A DNA stretch of 64,000 nt from Chlamydiae bacterium RIFCSPLOWO2_12_FULL_45_20 (GTDB lineage: Bacteria; Chlamydiota; Chlamydiia; Chlamydiales; SM23-39). The stretch is from NCBI GenBank assembly GCA_001796285.1, contig MGMD01000018.1, positions 46,248 to 110,247 of the forward strand, in the 5' to 3' direction. The stretch's first letter is position 1. Every line of letters starts with the position of its first letter. Positions 15,835 through 28,712 of the stretch are shown here, piece after piece. The position numbers and the translations under genes were made by a program. The notes beneath the pieces are model-generated. The model had not been told where the DNA came from, did no database searches, and saw only the letters and a program-made list of their open reading frames with translations.

Positions 15835-17357
15835 GCCCGATTTTCTTTCTCCATCAGCTCATCTGCCTTTTTGGGCCCCCAGCTGCCGGATGGGTAACTG
15901 GGAAAATCTGTCGGCGGATGGATAGACCAGTACTGTAGGATAGGAGTATAAATCGCCCAAGACTGCTCTACTTCGTCGACGCGGGCAAAAAGAGTACTAT
16001 CGCCTGAAATGCAGTCCCAAATGAGACGCTCATAAGCCTCAGGTGGGCTTTGACCAAAATAAGAGCCATAGCGAAAATCCATTTTGACAGGCTGAATAGG
16101 ACTGCTAGGGCCAGGCACCTTACAGTTAATTTTCATCGAGATCCCTTCATCTGGCTGGATCCGAATCACCAGTACATTGGGATCATTTTTTTTGCCATGC
16201 ATGTTGAAGAGGACCCCGGGCGCGTCCTTAAAGATCACGGCAATTTCAGTCCCCTTCTTAGGAAGCCTCTTCCCTCCTCTTAAATAAAAAGGGACTCCTG
16301 CCCAGCGCCAGTTATCGATAAAAAGCCTTAAGGCTAGGTACGTTTCGATCTTTGAGTTGGGGTCTACATCTTGCTCTTCCCTGTACCCACGGGCTGGCTC
16401 GCCATGGATAAATCCTTTTCCGTATTGCCCACGGATCACAGTTTCCTTCAAGTCCTCTTCTGAAAGAGGTCGGATCGATTTTACTACTTTTACCTTTTCA
16501 TCCCGAATCGCATCCGCGCTAAGAGAAACGGGGGGCTCCATAGCCATAAGGGAAAGAAGCTGCATCACATGGTTTTGAACAATATCTCTTAAAAGGCCTT
16601 GCTCTTCAAAAAAGTGACCCCTTGTGCCAATGCCAATATCCTCAGCCACTGTGATTTGGACGTGATCGACGTGTTTATAATTCCAAAGGGACTCAAAAAT
16701 AGCGTTGGCAAACCGGAAAACTAGGATATTTTGCACCGTTTCTTTCCCAAGATAATGGTCGATTCGGTAAATTTGGGATTCATCCAGGTGTTTGGAAATC
16801 TCTCCTTGAAGAGCGGCTGCAGATTGAGAGTCGTGGCCAAATGGCTTTTCTATGATCACTCGGGACCAACGATCCTCGACTTCATGAACATTATAGACCA
16901 ACCCATGTTTTTTGAGCTGTTCAATAATAATGGGGAAAAACTTTGGTTGCACGGAAAGGTAGAAGACCCGATTGCCTCGTGTTGCATAGCGATTGTCGAT
17001 CTGCTTTAGAAAAAGAGCGAGTTTTTCATAGCCCTCATCGCTATCGAACTCAGACTGGTGATAGTAGATTTGCTCTTGAAAATGATGCCAAAACCCTTCG
17101 TCAATGGGTTTCGTGCGAGAATGCTGATTGATATCGCCTTTTAATTCCTCACGGAATTGTTCATGGGTTTTTTCTCTCCTTGCAAAGCCCACGCACGCAA
17201 AATTAGCCGGAAGCGTTCCATCACGCCCCAAATTGTAAATGGCTGGTAATAGCTTTCGCCCTGTTAAGTCCCCTGTAGCCCCAAAAATAACTAGAATGCA
17301 GGGGTCAATGTTTCGCCTCATGCGACCGGGCTCTTCTAGCCTACATTTCTCATACAT
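15819..17357 (-). CDS. zwf: Glucose-6-phosphate 1-dehydrogenase
   Basis: The product is about 512 residues. The NADP motif is VIFGATGDLTGRKLLPAIYN, and the substrate and active-site signature is RIDHYLGKETVQN. The C-terminal domain includes WRWAGVPFYLRGGKRLPKK. The enzyme oxidises glucose-6-phosphate and produces NADPH. The frame is open to 17396 from a TTG. I prefer the ATG at 17357, which gives the usual family length, and an ATG at 17321 is also possible. It is followed by opcA and pgl. Confidence 0.95.
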   Translation of the reverse strand: MYEKCRLEEPGRMRRNIDPCILVIFGATGDLTGRKLLPAIYNLGRDGTLPANFACVGFARREKTHEQFREELKGDINQHSRTKPIDEGFWHHFQEQIYYHQSEFDSDEGYEKLALFLKQIDNRYATRGNRVFYLSVQPKFFPIIIEQLKKHGLVYNVHEVEDRWSRVIIEKPFGHDSQSAAALQGEISKHLDESQIYRIDHYLGKETVQNILVFRFANAIFESLWNYKHVDHVQITVAEDIGIGTRGHFFEEQGLLRDIVQNHVMQLLSLMAMEPPVSLSADAIRDEKVKVVKSIRPLSEEDLKETVIRGQYGKGFIHGEPARGYREEQDVDPNSKIETYLALRLFIDNWRWAGVPFYLRGGKRLPKKGTEIAVIFKDAPGVLFNMHGKKNDPNVLVIRIQPDEGISMKINCKVPGPSSPIQPVKMDFRYGSYFGQSPPEAYERLIWDCISGDSTLFARVDEVEQSWAIYTPILQYWSIHPPTDFPSYPSGSWGPKKADELMEKENRAWRLL

Positions 17358-17411
17358 GTCTGAAACACTCGTCGTCCATATTCTATTTCTTAACAAACAC
17401 AGTCGAACTTT

Positions 17412-17831
17412 TCAAGTGGATTGAGAGCTCCTTTGATCCAGGTACGTTTGCAAGAGCAGCGTTGCAGCGATCATATCGAGTTTTTTCTCTCGCGCTTTGC
17501 GGTTTAAGTGCAATTCTTTCAGTTTCACATGGGCTAGTTTAGTGGACAGTCTTTCATCAAGCAGCTGCACCGGAATATGCAGTGCTTCTTCTAAGAGATG
17601 AGCAAATTCTTCCACCATGCTTGCCATTGCTCCCTTTTTTCCACTCATCTCCAGGGGCAAGCCGATGACTATCAGACCGATCTCCTTCAAGGGAAGCGCT
17701 GACTGAATGTTTTGAATAGCTTTTTTCCCACCAGGCACCATCCCAACAGGAAGAGCGAGTCTTCGACTCGCGTCCGATACAGCAAGGCCGATCCGTTTGA
17801 GGCCGTAGTCAATAGCTGCAATCCTCCCCAT
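17412..17831 (-). CDS. yqgF: Putative pre-16S rRNA nuclease / Holliday junction resolvase-like YqgF
   Basis: A 139-residue RNase H-fold protein. Motifs are AAIDYGLKRIGLAVSD at the N-terminus, VIGLPLEMSGKKG, and LLDERLSTKLAHVKL, which carry the acidic residues of the YqgF family. The family processes the 5' end of 16S rRNA and has been linked to Holliday junction resolution. It begins 1 nt after the pyrG stop and precedes zwf, an order shared with Chlamydia. Confidence 0.92.
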   Translation of the reverse strand: MGRIAAIDYGLKRIGLAVSDASRRLALPVGMVPGGKKAIQNIQSALPLKEIGLIVIGLPLEMSGKKGAMASMVEEFAHLLEEALHIPVQLLDERLSTKLAHVKLKELHLNRKAREKKLDMIAATLLLQTYLDQRSSQST

Positions 17832-17832
17832 A

Positions 17833-20970
<3,138 letters not shown>

Positions 20971-22430
20971 GGATAAGAGTTCCCTCAGCCCGCTACAAAA
21001 AAAGAGGCTGCAATATAAACCTGAAATCCCCGATCTTTTAAAAGACTTGCAAGCTGTTTGTTTCCAAAAAGTCCCGGCTCCTAAAAAAACAGCCCTCCCT
21101 CTAAAAAAACTCTTTCCGAACATTTGCGACATAAACGAATTTCGACTCATTAAGGGCAAGGGGTTAAAGCGCAAAGGGAAGATCGGTGTTGTTTTTTCTG
21201 GAGGGCCTGCTCCTGGAGGACACAATGTCATTGCAGGGCTTTTTGACTCAAAAGCCAAGATCATCGGTTTTTTAGATGGCCCGAGCGGAATTTTAGAAAA
21301 CCGATACAAAGTCATTGAGGATGTCTCTTTGTATCGAAATCAAGGAGGGTTTGATTTAATTGGCACAGGACGAGCCAAGATAGAGACTAAAGAACAGTTA
21401 GAAGCGGCACTTCAGACCGTTCTTTTCCATCAACTCGATGGTCTTGTGATTATCGGAGGAGACGACTCCAATACAAACGCAGCCATTTTAGCGGAACACT
21501 TTCTTCAGGCAGGCAGTACTGCGTCAGTGATTGGCGTTCCAAAAACAATTGACGGAGACCTTCGCTCAAAAGACATCGAACTTTCTTTTGGCTTTGACAG
21601 TGCTACAAGAACTTACGCAGAGATGATTGGCAATATTGCTTTAGATGCCAAATCTTCTGGCAAGTACTACCATTTCATTAAAGTCATGGGAAGATCGGCT
21701 TCTCATATAGCTCTTGAATGTGCTTTAAAAACACATCCTAACCTCACTCTTATTAGCGAAGAAAAAAAGAGCTTTGCCACAATCATTGATGAAATTGTGC
21801 GACTGATCTTTCGTCGATTTAAAGCGGGAAAACAACATGGAGTGATCTTAATTCCAGAGGGGCTTATTGAATTTGTGCCTGAAAAAAATACGCTTCTAAA
21901 AGACCTACCCATTCAGAAAGATCCTCATGGAAATATTGAGCTTTCGAAGATGGAAACAGAAAAATGGATTTTAGCTCGTGTAGCAGAAGGTTTAAAAGAG
22001 AAGCAATATCCGGGGACATTTCATGCCCTTACCCATTCCTTTGGATACGAGGGAAGAGCCTGCTTGCCAAGCAATTTTGATGCCAATTATTGCTACACGC
22101 TAGGTCTTTTGGCTAGCTTGGCTGTAAAAGAGAGGCTCACGGGGGTGATTTGTTCTGTGCAAAAACTCGCTTTGCCTGCTGCACGTTGGGAAATGAAAAT
22201 GGTTCCCATCGCGAAGCTCATGCGTCTCGAAACGCGTCTCGGTGCTAAAAAACCAGTGATCCAGAAAACTCTAGTAGACATTAAAGGTAAATCTTTTTTA
22301 CACTTCTCTACGCTTAGAAAGGCTTGGGAGATTGAAGATCAATACCAAGTGCCTGGGCCTATGCAGTTTTGTGAGGGGACTTTTTCGGAAGATTCCGTTC
22401 CGCTCGTCTTGAGGCAGTGAAAGGTTGTCT

Positions 22431-24023
22431 ATGTCAGTTGGTATTTTCTCCCCCCCATCTTCTCCGGCCCGACCAGTGTATCCGGAGGATTCCGTTGGGT
22501 CAAAATTCAAAAAATTACTAGAGGTCGTAATCCAAGCTGCGGTTCGCATTTTAAGCATTGTGGGGATCGTATCGATGTCTGCTGCATCGATTCCCTTGAG
22601 CTTGCATGTTTATGGCATTCCTTTAGCATTTGTGGGCGCCACTTTTTTAAGCGCGTTTTTCTTTCCCTTACCGCGGGGTGTCATTGGTAGACCTTTTTTT
22701 TCAGTTCCTCTCCTGTCTTTTGTCCCGAGACTGGGGGCAGACGTTCCAAGGGGGCTTTTGAATGCGGGAGCAAATTGCGCTTTTAACGCCCTCACTCATT
22801 TTCTTTTAAGCGATCCGGAACTCACTAGATGGCTAAAAAACCCGCTTAACGACCAGACAGAACTAGAAAATTTGATGAACTATATTGGTGAGTATCCTGT
22901 ACCTATTGGTGTGATCCAAGGCTTTCGCGCTTATGTACAGAGGCAAGAAGGCCCTCAACTACCTTGTGTCCGCATGTTTGATCAATTCCTGAAGAATTAT
23001 CTTCCTCCTCAGGCCAAGCCAGGGTCTCCTCTAGCCCCCCTAAGGAGTCAGATCATAGACTTTCAAGACACATATCATAAGCTTCGTATATTGCAGCAGC
23101 CGGTTGCTGACTTTTTGGTGCAGTATGATCATCCTCAAGGGCGTCCAAACAGCCAAACATTGAGAACGGCTTTTCACCTGTGTAGTGATTTGATTTCACC
23201 TTCGTCTTATGTACAGATAGACGTATCAGAAGCTTTGACTATCCTTACGAGCATCCTTCCTCCGCGGATGAAAATAAATGCAGAGACCAGGCACTATCTT
23301 AATACCGCGAATCCACAACAGCCAAAGCCTCAGGAAGAGCAAACCGTCATACAGCACAACGACGGATATTGGACCTTAGAATTTCCTGAAAGGGGGGGAC
23401 AAAGGGTTTCTCTTGCCGACCGTCTTCACCACTATCAAAACGACCTTTCCAATCATTCGAGCCGCCGGAAGGGGGTGGATAACATAGAAAGGGATTATTG
23501 TGTTTTCCGTACAACGGTCAAATGTATAAGTCCTCCGCTATCCATCTGCTTTCAAATGAAGAGATTTGCAACGAGAGAGAAGTATATACCCCCTGTACCA
23601 CGATCGTGGCTTTCCAGTTGGTTTCCACAGATTTTTCCTAAGCTCTCTATTACTTTGGCTTCCAATGAACTGCAAGATATGAGGAATGGCAAGGATTCCC
23701 AAGGCGGGATGCATGTGCTTTGCTATGAGAAGATAGATGTCCCTGTGGAGTGCCCGGAAGAGTTAACCATTCAGTCTATAGATGGGACACAACACATCTA
23801 TAGACTGAATGGATTCGTTGAACACCAAGGCCTAAACATGGAAAGCGGTCACTATATCAGTGGGCGCATCATCAACAACAAAAAGTATCTCATCAACGAC
23901 TCAACGGTTACAGAAGTCTTCTCTCCCGAAGAGCAGCAACAGTGGGACAGAAGCCTTAAGCAGTCCTATCTTCTGCGTTATCAGCACGTAGTGGATCAGC
24001 CTCCGCACGTGGTTGTTGGGTAA
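22431..24023 (+). CDS. USP-type (UCH/C19) deubiquitinase-like protein with N-terminal membrane segments
   Basis: A 530-residue protein with the box structure of eukaryotic ubiquitin-specific proteases. The Cys box is GLLNAGANCAFNALTHFL (Cys116). FQMKRF resembles the conserved L-K-R-F. The His box is YRLNGFVEHQG...SGHYISG (His474), followed by YLINDSTV (Asp490) and a final SYLLRYQ. Family members cleave ubiquitin from proteins. Residues about 31-80 contain two adjacent hydrophobic segments, the bilobed form common in chlamydial inclusion-membrane proteins, so it may be a membrane-anchored effector. Secretion is inferred. The start is the ATG with AAGG upstream; a TTG lies two codons earlier. 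It overlaps the convergent MATE gene by 68 nt. Confidence 0.8.
   Translation: MSVGIFSPPSSPARPVYPEDSVGSKFKKLLEVVIQAAVRILSIVGIVSMSAASIPLSLHVYGIPLAFVGATFLSAFFFPLPRGVIGRPFFSVPLLSFVPRLGADVPRGLLNAGANCAFNALTHFLLSDPELTRWLKNPLNDQTELENLMNYIGEYPVPIGVIQGFRAYVQRQEGPQLPCVRMFDQFLKNYLPPQAKPGSPLAPLRSQIIDFQDTYHKLRILQQPVADFLVQYDHPQGRPNSQTLRTAFHLCSDLISPSSYVQIDVSEALTILTSILPPRMKINAETRHYLNTANPQQPKPQEEQTVIQHNDGYWTLEFPERGGQRVSLADRLHHYQNDLSNHSSRRKGVDNIERDYCVFRTTVKCISPPLSICFQMKRFATREKYIPPVPRSWLSSWFPQIFPKLSITLASNELQDMRNGKDSQGGMHVLCYEKIDVPVECPEELTIQSIDGTQHIYRLNGFVEHQGLNMESGHYISGRIINNKKYLINDSTVTEVFSPEEQQQWDRSLKQSYLLRYQHVVDQPPHVVVG
23767..23812 (+). repeat. Perfect 18-bp inverted repeat inside the USP-like gene
   Basis: CCATTCAGTCTATAGATG (23767-23784) and its exact complement (23795-23812) flank a 10-nt loop. 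The structure lies in coding sequence just before the His box. No T-run follows, so it does not look like a terminator. Confidence 0.9.
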
Positions 24024-25371
24024 TGAGGTTGATCTTTTGCCAAGCACCTCGCCTAAATCGCGTCCAGTAGACTGCGAGAGAAAGGACAGAATAGACAACG
24101 GTTAGAAGGAGGGCAGTTTCTATAGAAAGTTGGTATTGGATGACCAAAAAGTATACAGGAGCCAATAAAAACCCCCAAATGGAAAGAGTTCCTACGATCA
24201 TTAAAAACATCGTATCGCCCGCTGCGAGTAACAGCCCGGAAAACAGCCATCTGAGACCTTCGAAAAAAATATAGACGAAAGCATAGATCATGCAGGTTGT
24301 GAGGGATGACTCCAGGAGAGGGCCGGGATTACTGAAGAACAGCACATGGACCGTATGAATGGGTTCGATAATAAAAATCAGCGAGGTAGAAAGGGAGAAG
24401 AACACAAGAAGCCAGAACCCTGCGCGGAGGACTTTGTCAACCATTCCAAAAATTCTTGCTCCGATTAGATTGCCGGCTACAGCGGCAGCCCCTCGACTCA
24501 GCCCGTCATAAAAAAAGGAAAAGAGGATGGCGAAGCTTTGACAGATGCTCGCTATCGTGATGTGTTTTTCTCCGAGATCTGTCATCATCCAGTAAAAAAT
24601 CGCCCACCCAAGAATCTCGAGACCGTATGCAACTCCCTGCGGTACGCCTATTTTTAAACAGGTCCACATTTCGCTAAAATTGATTTTCCATGCATTGGTT
24701 CCAAATGTTTCTCGATTTTCTTTTTTTAAAAAAATGTATCCTAAGGCAAGGGCCTCAAAAAGATATCCGGAGCAAGTGGCCACCGCAGCGCCTCGAATGC
24801 CCATCTCCGGGATGATTCCAAAGGCGCCATAAATGAAAGCCCAGTCGAGAAAGATGTTTAAAATATTCGCAATGATGGCCAGCCAAATCATGATTTTTGT
24901 CTTGCCCCTTCCGATAAAAAATCCTGAAAAAGCCATTAAAAGAGCATAGCCAGGGCTAAAAATCATGAGATAACGAAAGTATTCAATTTCTAGGTTCTCA
25001 TAGACTCCTCCAGAAAAGATGGCCTCCGCCCCCCATATTCCCATGGGAATAAAAATCGCGATGGAAAAAATCGAAAACCAAATCATTTGCCAAGCAGGAG
25101 CACCGAGTCTTTGATACTCTCTAGCGCCATTGTACTGAGCGACCATGACTTCGCTCATTGCCGCAATAGTTCCGATGCCGGCCATAAGAGCCCAAGCAAA
25201 GGTGCCTGCATTCACAGACGCATTGAAAGCCTCTGTGGAATAGTGGGCTAAAAAGATCCGGTCTGTAAAAATCATGAAAAGGGTCGCTAACGTGGAGATC
25301 ATGAGGGGCAGGGAGACAGACCACAGTTCTCGGATGCTGCCTATGGGATAGCGGGTCAAGGATGAGGGCAT
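23956..25371 (-). CDS. MATE family efflux transporter
   Basis: A 471-residue integral membrane protein with about 12 hydrophobic segments and the two-half MATE layout. It begins SIRELWSVSLPLMISTLATL. Recognisable segments include SEVMVAQYNGA and the mirrored GVPQGVAYGLEILGWAIF. MATE proteins export drugs and organic cations by sodium or proton antiport, and the substrate cannot be read here. Its 3' end overlaps the convergent USP-like gene. A 128-nt gap separates its start from the divergent MBL-fold gene. Confidence 0.9.
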   Translation of the reverse strand: MPSSLTRYPIGSIRELWSVSLPLMISTLATLFMIFTDRIFLAHYSTEAFNASVNAGTFAWALMAGIGTIAAMSEVMVAQYNGAREYQRLGAPAWQMIWFSIFSIAIFIPMGIWGAEAIFSGGVYENLEIEYFRYLMIFSPGYALLMAFSGFFIGRGKTKIMIWLAIIANILNIFLDWAFIYGAFGIIPEMGIRGAAVATCSGYLFEALALGYIFLKKENRETFGTNAWKINFSEMWTCLKIGVPQGVAYGLEILGWAIFYWMMTDLGEKHITIASICQSFAILFSFFYDGLSRGAAAVAGNLIGARIFGMVDKVLRAGFWLLVFFSLSTSLIFIIEPIHTVHVLFFSNPGPLLESSLTTCMIYAFVYIFFEGLRWLFSGLLLAAGDTMFLMIVGTLSIWGFLLAPVYFLVIQYQLSIETALLLTVVYSVLSLAVYWTRFRRGAWQKINLITQQPRAEADPLRADNAEDRTA

Positions 25372-25499
25372 AAGCTAACTTTTAGGATTGACCCTCAATG
25401 TAGCATACCCTCCTCTTAAAAATCTCTACAAAGCCGAGGGATCGAGCAAATGGAGTTTGCAATTCCCTCATAATGGAAAAATGAATATCTTGCTAAAGT

Positions 25500-26444
25500 A
25501 TGAGAAGAAAACGTTTTAGGAACCCTTATGTCGATCACTTACGGAAATCTGTTGTAGATTTTTTTCTTTGGAAAATGGGGCATTATGCGGATCTTGAACC
25601 GCGTCTCCCCCCTCCTTGTAATTTTGCCTATCCTGCACAACCTCAAAAATATATCCAAGGAAGTCCTTCAGCTATTTGGATCGGTCACAGTACTTTTCTT
25701 ATTGAAATGGAAGGGGTTCATATCCTCACAGATCCCGTTTGGGATGATTATTGCTTTCCAATCCCCATTAAAATGCTGAAACGCAAGTCGTTGCCCCCTT
25801 TGGCTCTCAAAGATCTTCCATCTATAGATCTGATTTTAATTAGCCATAATCACTATGATCATTTAGATGCCAGGACTGTATCCCACTTGAAGTGTAGTCA
25901 ACCTCACATTGAGTGGGTTGTGCCGGAAGGGGTTTTGCCATGGTTTAAGAGGCGTTCGATAGGGAAGGTGACGGAGCTTGGCTGGTGGAACAGTATAGAA
26001 AAGGGGGGCTGCAGAATTACCTCGGTTCCTGCACAGCATTTTTCAGGAAGAGCTCTTTGGGATAAAAATCGAACGCATTGGAATGGGTACGTATTGGAAA
26101 AAGGGGGGAAAAAACTCTATTTTGCAGGAGACACGGGATATAATTCTCAGGACTTTCAAAATATAGGAAAGCATTTTGTATCTATGGACCTTAGCTTAAT
26201 TCCCATAGGGACTTACGCTCCTCAAAAATTTATGCAGCCTGTGCATATCAACCCTTATGAGGCGGTTCAAATCCACCTAGATGTACATTCAAAATTGAGT
26301 TTGGGCATGCATTGGAATACGTTTCGCCTATCTGAAGAGCCCCTAGACCGTCCTCCCTATGATCTATACTTAGCTATGCAACAAAAAGCGCTTCCTCTCG
26401 CATCGTTTTTGCCGGTGGACATAGGAACCTATGTTAATTTTTAA
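25500..26444 (+). CDS. MBL-fold metallohydrolase (NAPE-PLD/UlaG-like)
   Basis: A 314-residue metallo-beta-lactamase-fold protein. It has IWIGHSTFLIEMEGVHILTD, the zinc motif ISHNHYDHLD (HxHxDH form), YFAGDTGYN, and a final GMHWNTFRLSEEP. The pattern is closest to the N-acyl-phosphatidylethanolamine phospholipase D-like and UlaG-like group. Substrate is unknown, and a phospholipase role is only one possibility. It starts a plus-strand run and overlaps the following methyltransferase gene by 14 nt. Confidence 0.88.
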   Translation: MRRKRFRNPYVDHLRKSVVDFFLWKMGHYADLEPRLPPPCNFAYPAQPQKYIQGSPSAIWIGHSTFLIEMEGVHILTDPVWDDYCFPIPIKMLKRKSLPPLALKDLPSIDLILISHNHYDHLDARTVSHLKCSQPHIEWVVPEGVLPWFKRRSIGKVTELGWWNSIEKGGCRITSVPAQHFSGRALWDKNRTHWNGYVLEKGGKKLYFAGDTGYNSQDFQNIGKHFVSMDLSLIPIGTYAPQKFMQPVHINPYEAVQIHLDVHSKLSLGMHWNTFRLSEEPLDRPPYDLYLAMQQKALPLASFLPVDIGTYVNF

Positions 26445-27027
26445 AAAGCGGCTCTGGAAAGATCGTTTTGCAACGATTCAAACCTATTATAAGAGCCCCA
26501 AATTTGCCTTTCTCGATCTTACCTATTGGGTTATTTATTGTTTTTCTAATCCCTATAGGGTGTCTCGAAAGTTCCTTCAGAAGAGGGGGGAAAAGGAGAT
26601 TTATGCCTACGGTGAAACGCCTTATGTCACCTATCACAAGATGGCTTGTGAAGTAGGACTCAAAGAGACCGATGTTTGGATGGAAATGGGATCAGGTCGG
26701 GGCAAGGGGTGTTTTTGGGTGGCTCATTTTATGAAATGTAGGGTGATCGGGGTGGAATGGATTCCCCAGTTCGTATATCTTTCCAAAGTCATCCGAACTC
26801 TTTTTAGAATGAAGAAAGTGTCTTTTCGAGGGGAAGAGATTCAAACGACTTCTCTTGAGGGAGTAACGGTTATTTATCTCTATGGTCTTTGGCCGCCTCT
26901 GCAACTGTCACCAAAAGTGAAACTGATTACGATCAGCGAACCGATAGAAGGATTCCGCGTGGTTCATAGTTTCTGGGTGCGCTTTCCTTGGGGAAGAACC
27001 AGAGCTTACGTACAGCAGAGTTTTTAG
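26431..27027 (+). CDS. Class I SAM-dependent methyltransferase-like protein
   Basis: A 198-residue protein. The SAM-binding motif VWMEMGSGRGKGCFWVA is followed by a Rossmann beta-2 region ending in VIGVEWIP with the acidic residue. The N-terminus is hydrophobic and aromatic (ILxYWVIYCF-like), unusual for a soluble methyltransferase. It lies immediately upstream of ispG, a position that in C. trachomatis is also held by a small uncharacterised gene, as I recall. The substrate is unknown. Confidence 0.7.
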   Translation: MLIFKKRLWKDRFATIQTYYKSPKFAFLDLTYWVIYCFSNPYRVSRKFLQKRGEKEIYAYGETPYVTYHKMACEVGLKETDVWMEMGSGRGKGCFWVAHFMKCRVIGVEWIPQFVYLSKVIRTLFRMKKVSFRGEEIQTTSLEGVTVIYLYGLWPPLQLSPKVKLITISEPIEGFRVVHSFWVRFPWGRTRAYVQQSF

Positions 27028-27083
27028 ATTTCTTTTCATGGAATCTTCCTTTACTATCTTGCTCTTGCACGAGAGGTTTTGGG

Positions 27084-28682
27084 ATGAAGTATTGCGCGTC
27101 TGTGTATCAGACTAAACGATTTCGCACTCGAGAAATCAGAGTCGGTCATCTGGGAATTGGGGGAAGGAATCCGATTCGCATTCAGTCCATGACCACTTCC
27201 AATACAAGAGATATCGAAGCGACCCTTCAACAAATTACGCGCCTAACCGATGAAGGGTGTGAAATGGTTCGTGTTACTGTGCAGGGGAAAAAAGAAGCGG
27301 AAAGCTGCGGGATTATCAAAAATCGTTTAGTTCAAAAAGGGTATAGTATCCCCCTAGTCGCTGATATTCACTTTTATCCTCCGGCAGCTCTATTGGTTGC
27401 AGAATATGTAGACAAGGTGCGTATTAACCCAGGGAATTTTATCGATAAAAGAGCCTCGTTTAGAGTCCTTGAATATGATGAGAGTTCTTATTTGCAGGAG
27501 CTTAGGAAGATTGAAGAGGGATTTTCCCCTCTTGTCGAGAAGTGTAAGCGTTTCCAGAGGGCCATGAGGATTGGGACCAATCATGGTTCGCTTTCTGATC
27601 GAATTATGAATCGCTATGGAGATACTCCTCGTGGCATGGTGGAGTCGGCGTTAGAGTTTGCCAATGTGTGTAGAAAGTATGACTACCATGAGTTTTGTTT
27701 TTCAATGAAGTCCAGTAATCCTGTTGTTATGATTCACGCTTATCGGTTGCTTGTAGCGGAGATGATAGAACGTGGTTGGGACTACCCCCTTCATTTGGGG
27801 GTGACGGAGGCAGGCGAGGGGGAAGATGGGCGCCTAAAGTCGGCAATGGGCATTGGGGCTCTTCTTTTAGATGGCTTGGGGGATACCATTCGAGTCTCAC
27901 TCACGGAAGATCCATGGAAGGAGATCGAACCTTGTAAGAGACTCGTGCGCTTTGCCGAAGAAAAATGGAATTCTGGCATTGAACCCTTTGAAGAGACACT
28001 CCGAGATTTTCGTGGGCTGACAAAACGCAATGTGCTGTATAGAAAGCCCTTTCATGAGAAGGGAAGTGTTGTGGTCAAAAAGGGGGAAGGGGAGTATTTC
28101 ATTGAAGGGGAGCGGCTTAAAGAGGAAGATTGTATCCTTTTTCGCCCTAAGCAGTCTCCGGTGCATGAAGTGAGGAAACTGGTTGAGACTCTGAAAATAG
28201 CCAACAACACTCTCCCTCTCATCGTGGAGTTAGAAGATCACTCTAAAGAGGAGCGTTCTCTTCGAACGGGGAGTGAATTTGGGGCGATCCTTTGCGATGG
28301 GCTTGCTGAGGGGGTCGTTGTCCATGAAGAGCTGTTTGGCCTGAGTATTTTGCAAGCCGCTCGTATGCGGATGTCAAAAACCGATTTTATTTCATGTCCA
28401 GGGTGTGGGAGGACACTTTTTGATCTCCAAGAAGTATCTCGAAAAATCAGAAACAAAACAGCTCATCTTCCGGGCGTTAAAATTGCTATTATGGGCTGTA
28501 TCGTGAACGGGCCAGGGGAAATGGCCGATGCGGATTTTGGTTATGTGGGTTCTTTGCCTGGGAAGGTGGATCTTTATGTTGGCAAGGAGTGCGTCCAGAA
28601 ACATGTGGATTTTGCTGTTGCGGAAGAAAGACTGATTGCACTCATCCAATCCCATGGCGCTTGGATCAATCCTATTCATTGA
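27084..28682 (+). CDS. ispG: 4-hydroxy-3-methylbut-2-en-1-yl diphosphate synthase IspG (GcpE), long form
   Basis: A 532-residue enzyme for the seventh step of the MEP isoprenoid pathway. The N-terminal TIM-barrel part has PIRIQSMTTSNTRD and MRIGTNHGSLSDRI. The C-terminal iron-sulfur part has FISCPGCGRTLFDLQE and GCIVNGPGEMADADFGYVG. A middle domain of about 150 residues, absent from the short E. coli form, is the large insert seen in plant, chlamydial and Bacteroidetes enzymes. I start at the ATG preceded by GAGAGG. The frame is open further upstream, but that part is not family-like. Confidence 0.95.
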   Translation: MKYCASVYQTKRFRTREIRVGHLGIGGRNPIRIQSMTTSNTRDIEATLQQITRLTDEGCEMVRVTVQGKKEAESCGIIKNRLVQKGYSIPLVADIHFYPPAALLVAEYVDKVRINPGNFIDKRASFRVLEYDESSYLQELRKIEEGFSPLVEKCKRFQRAMRIGTNHGSLSDRIMNRYGDTPRGMVESALEFANVCRKYDYHEFCFSMKSSNPVVMIHAYRLLVAEMIERGWDYPLHLGVTEAGEGEDGRLKSAMGIGALLLDGLGDTIRVSLTEDPWKEIEPCKRLVRFAEEKWNSGIEPFEETLRDFRGLTKRNVLYRKPFHEKGSVVVKKGEGEYFIEGERLKEEDCILFRPKQSPVHEVRKLVETLKIANNTLPLIVELEDHSKEERSLRTGSEFGAILCDGLAEGVVVHEELFGLSILQAARMRMSKTDFISCPGCGRTLFDLQEVSRKIRNKTAHLPGVKIAIMGCIVNGPGEMADADFGYVGSLPGKVDLYVGKECVQKHVDFAVAEERLIALIQSHGAWINPIH

Positions 28683-28712
28683 AGTCTCTTTCTGCTATAA
28701 TGGCGGTGGCTT

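Noticed and set aside
28690..28712. TATAAT at 28696-28701 as a promoter of the lipase-like gene
   Set aside because: No acceptable -35 box is found at 16-18 nt spacing, and the gene lies close behind ispG.
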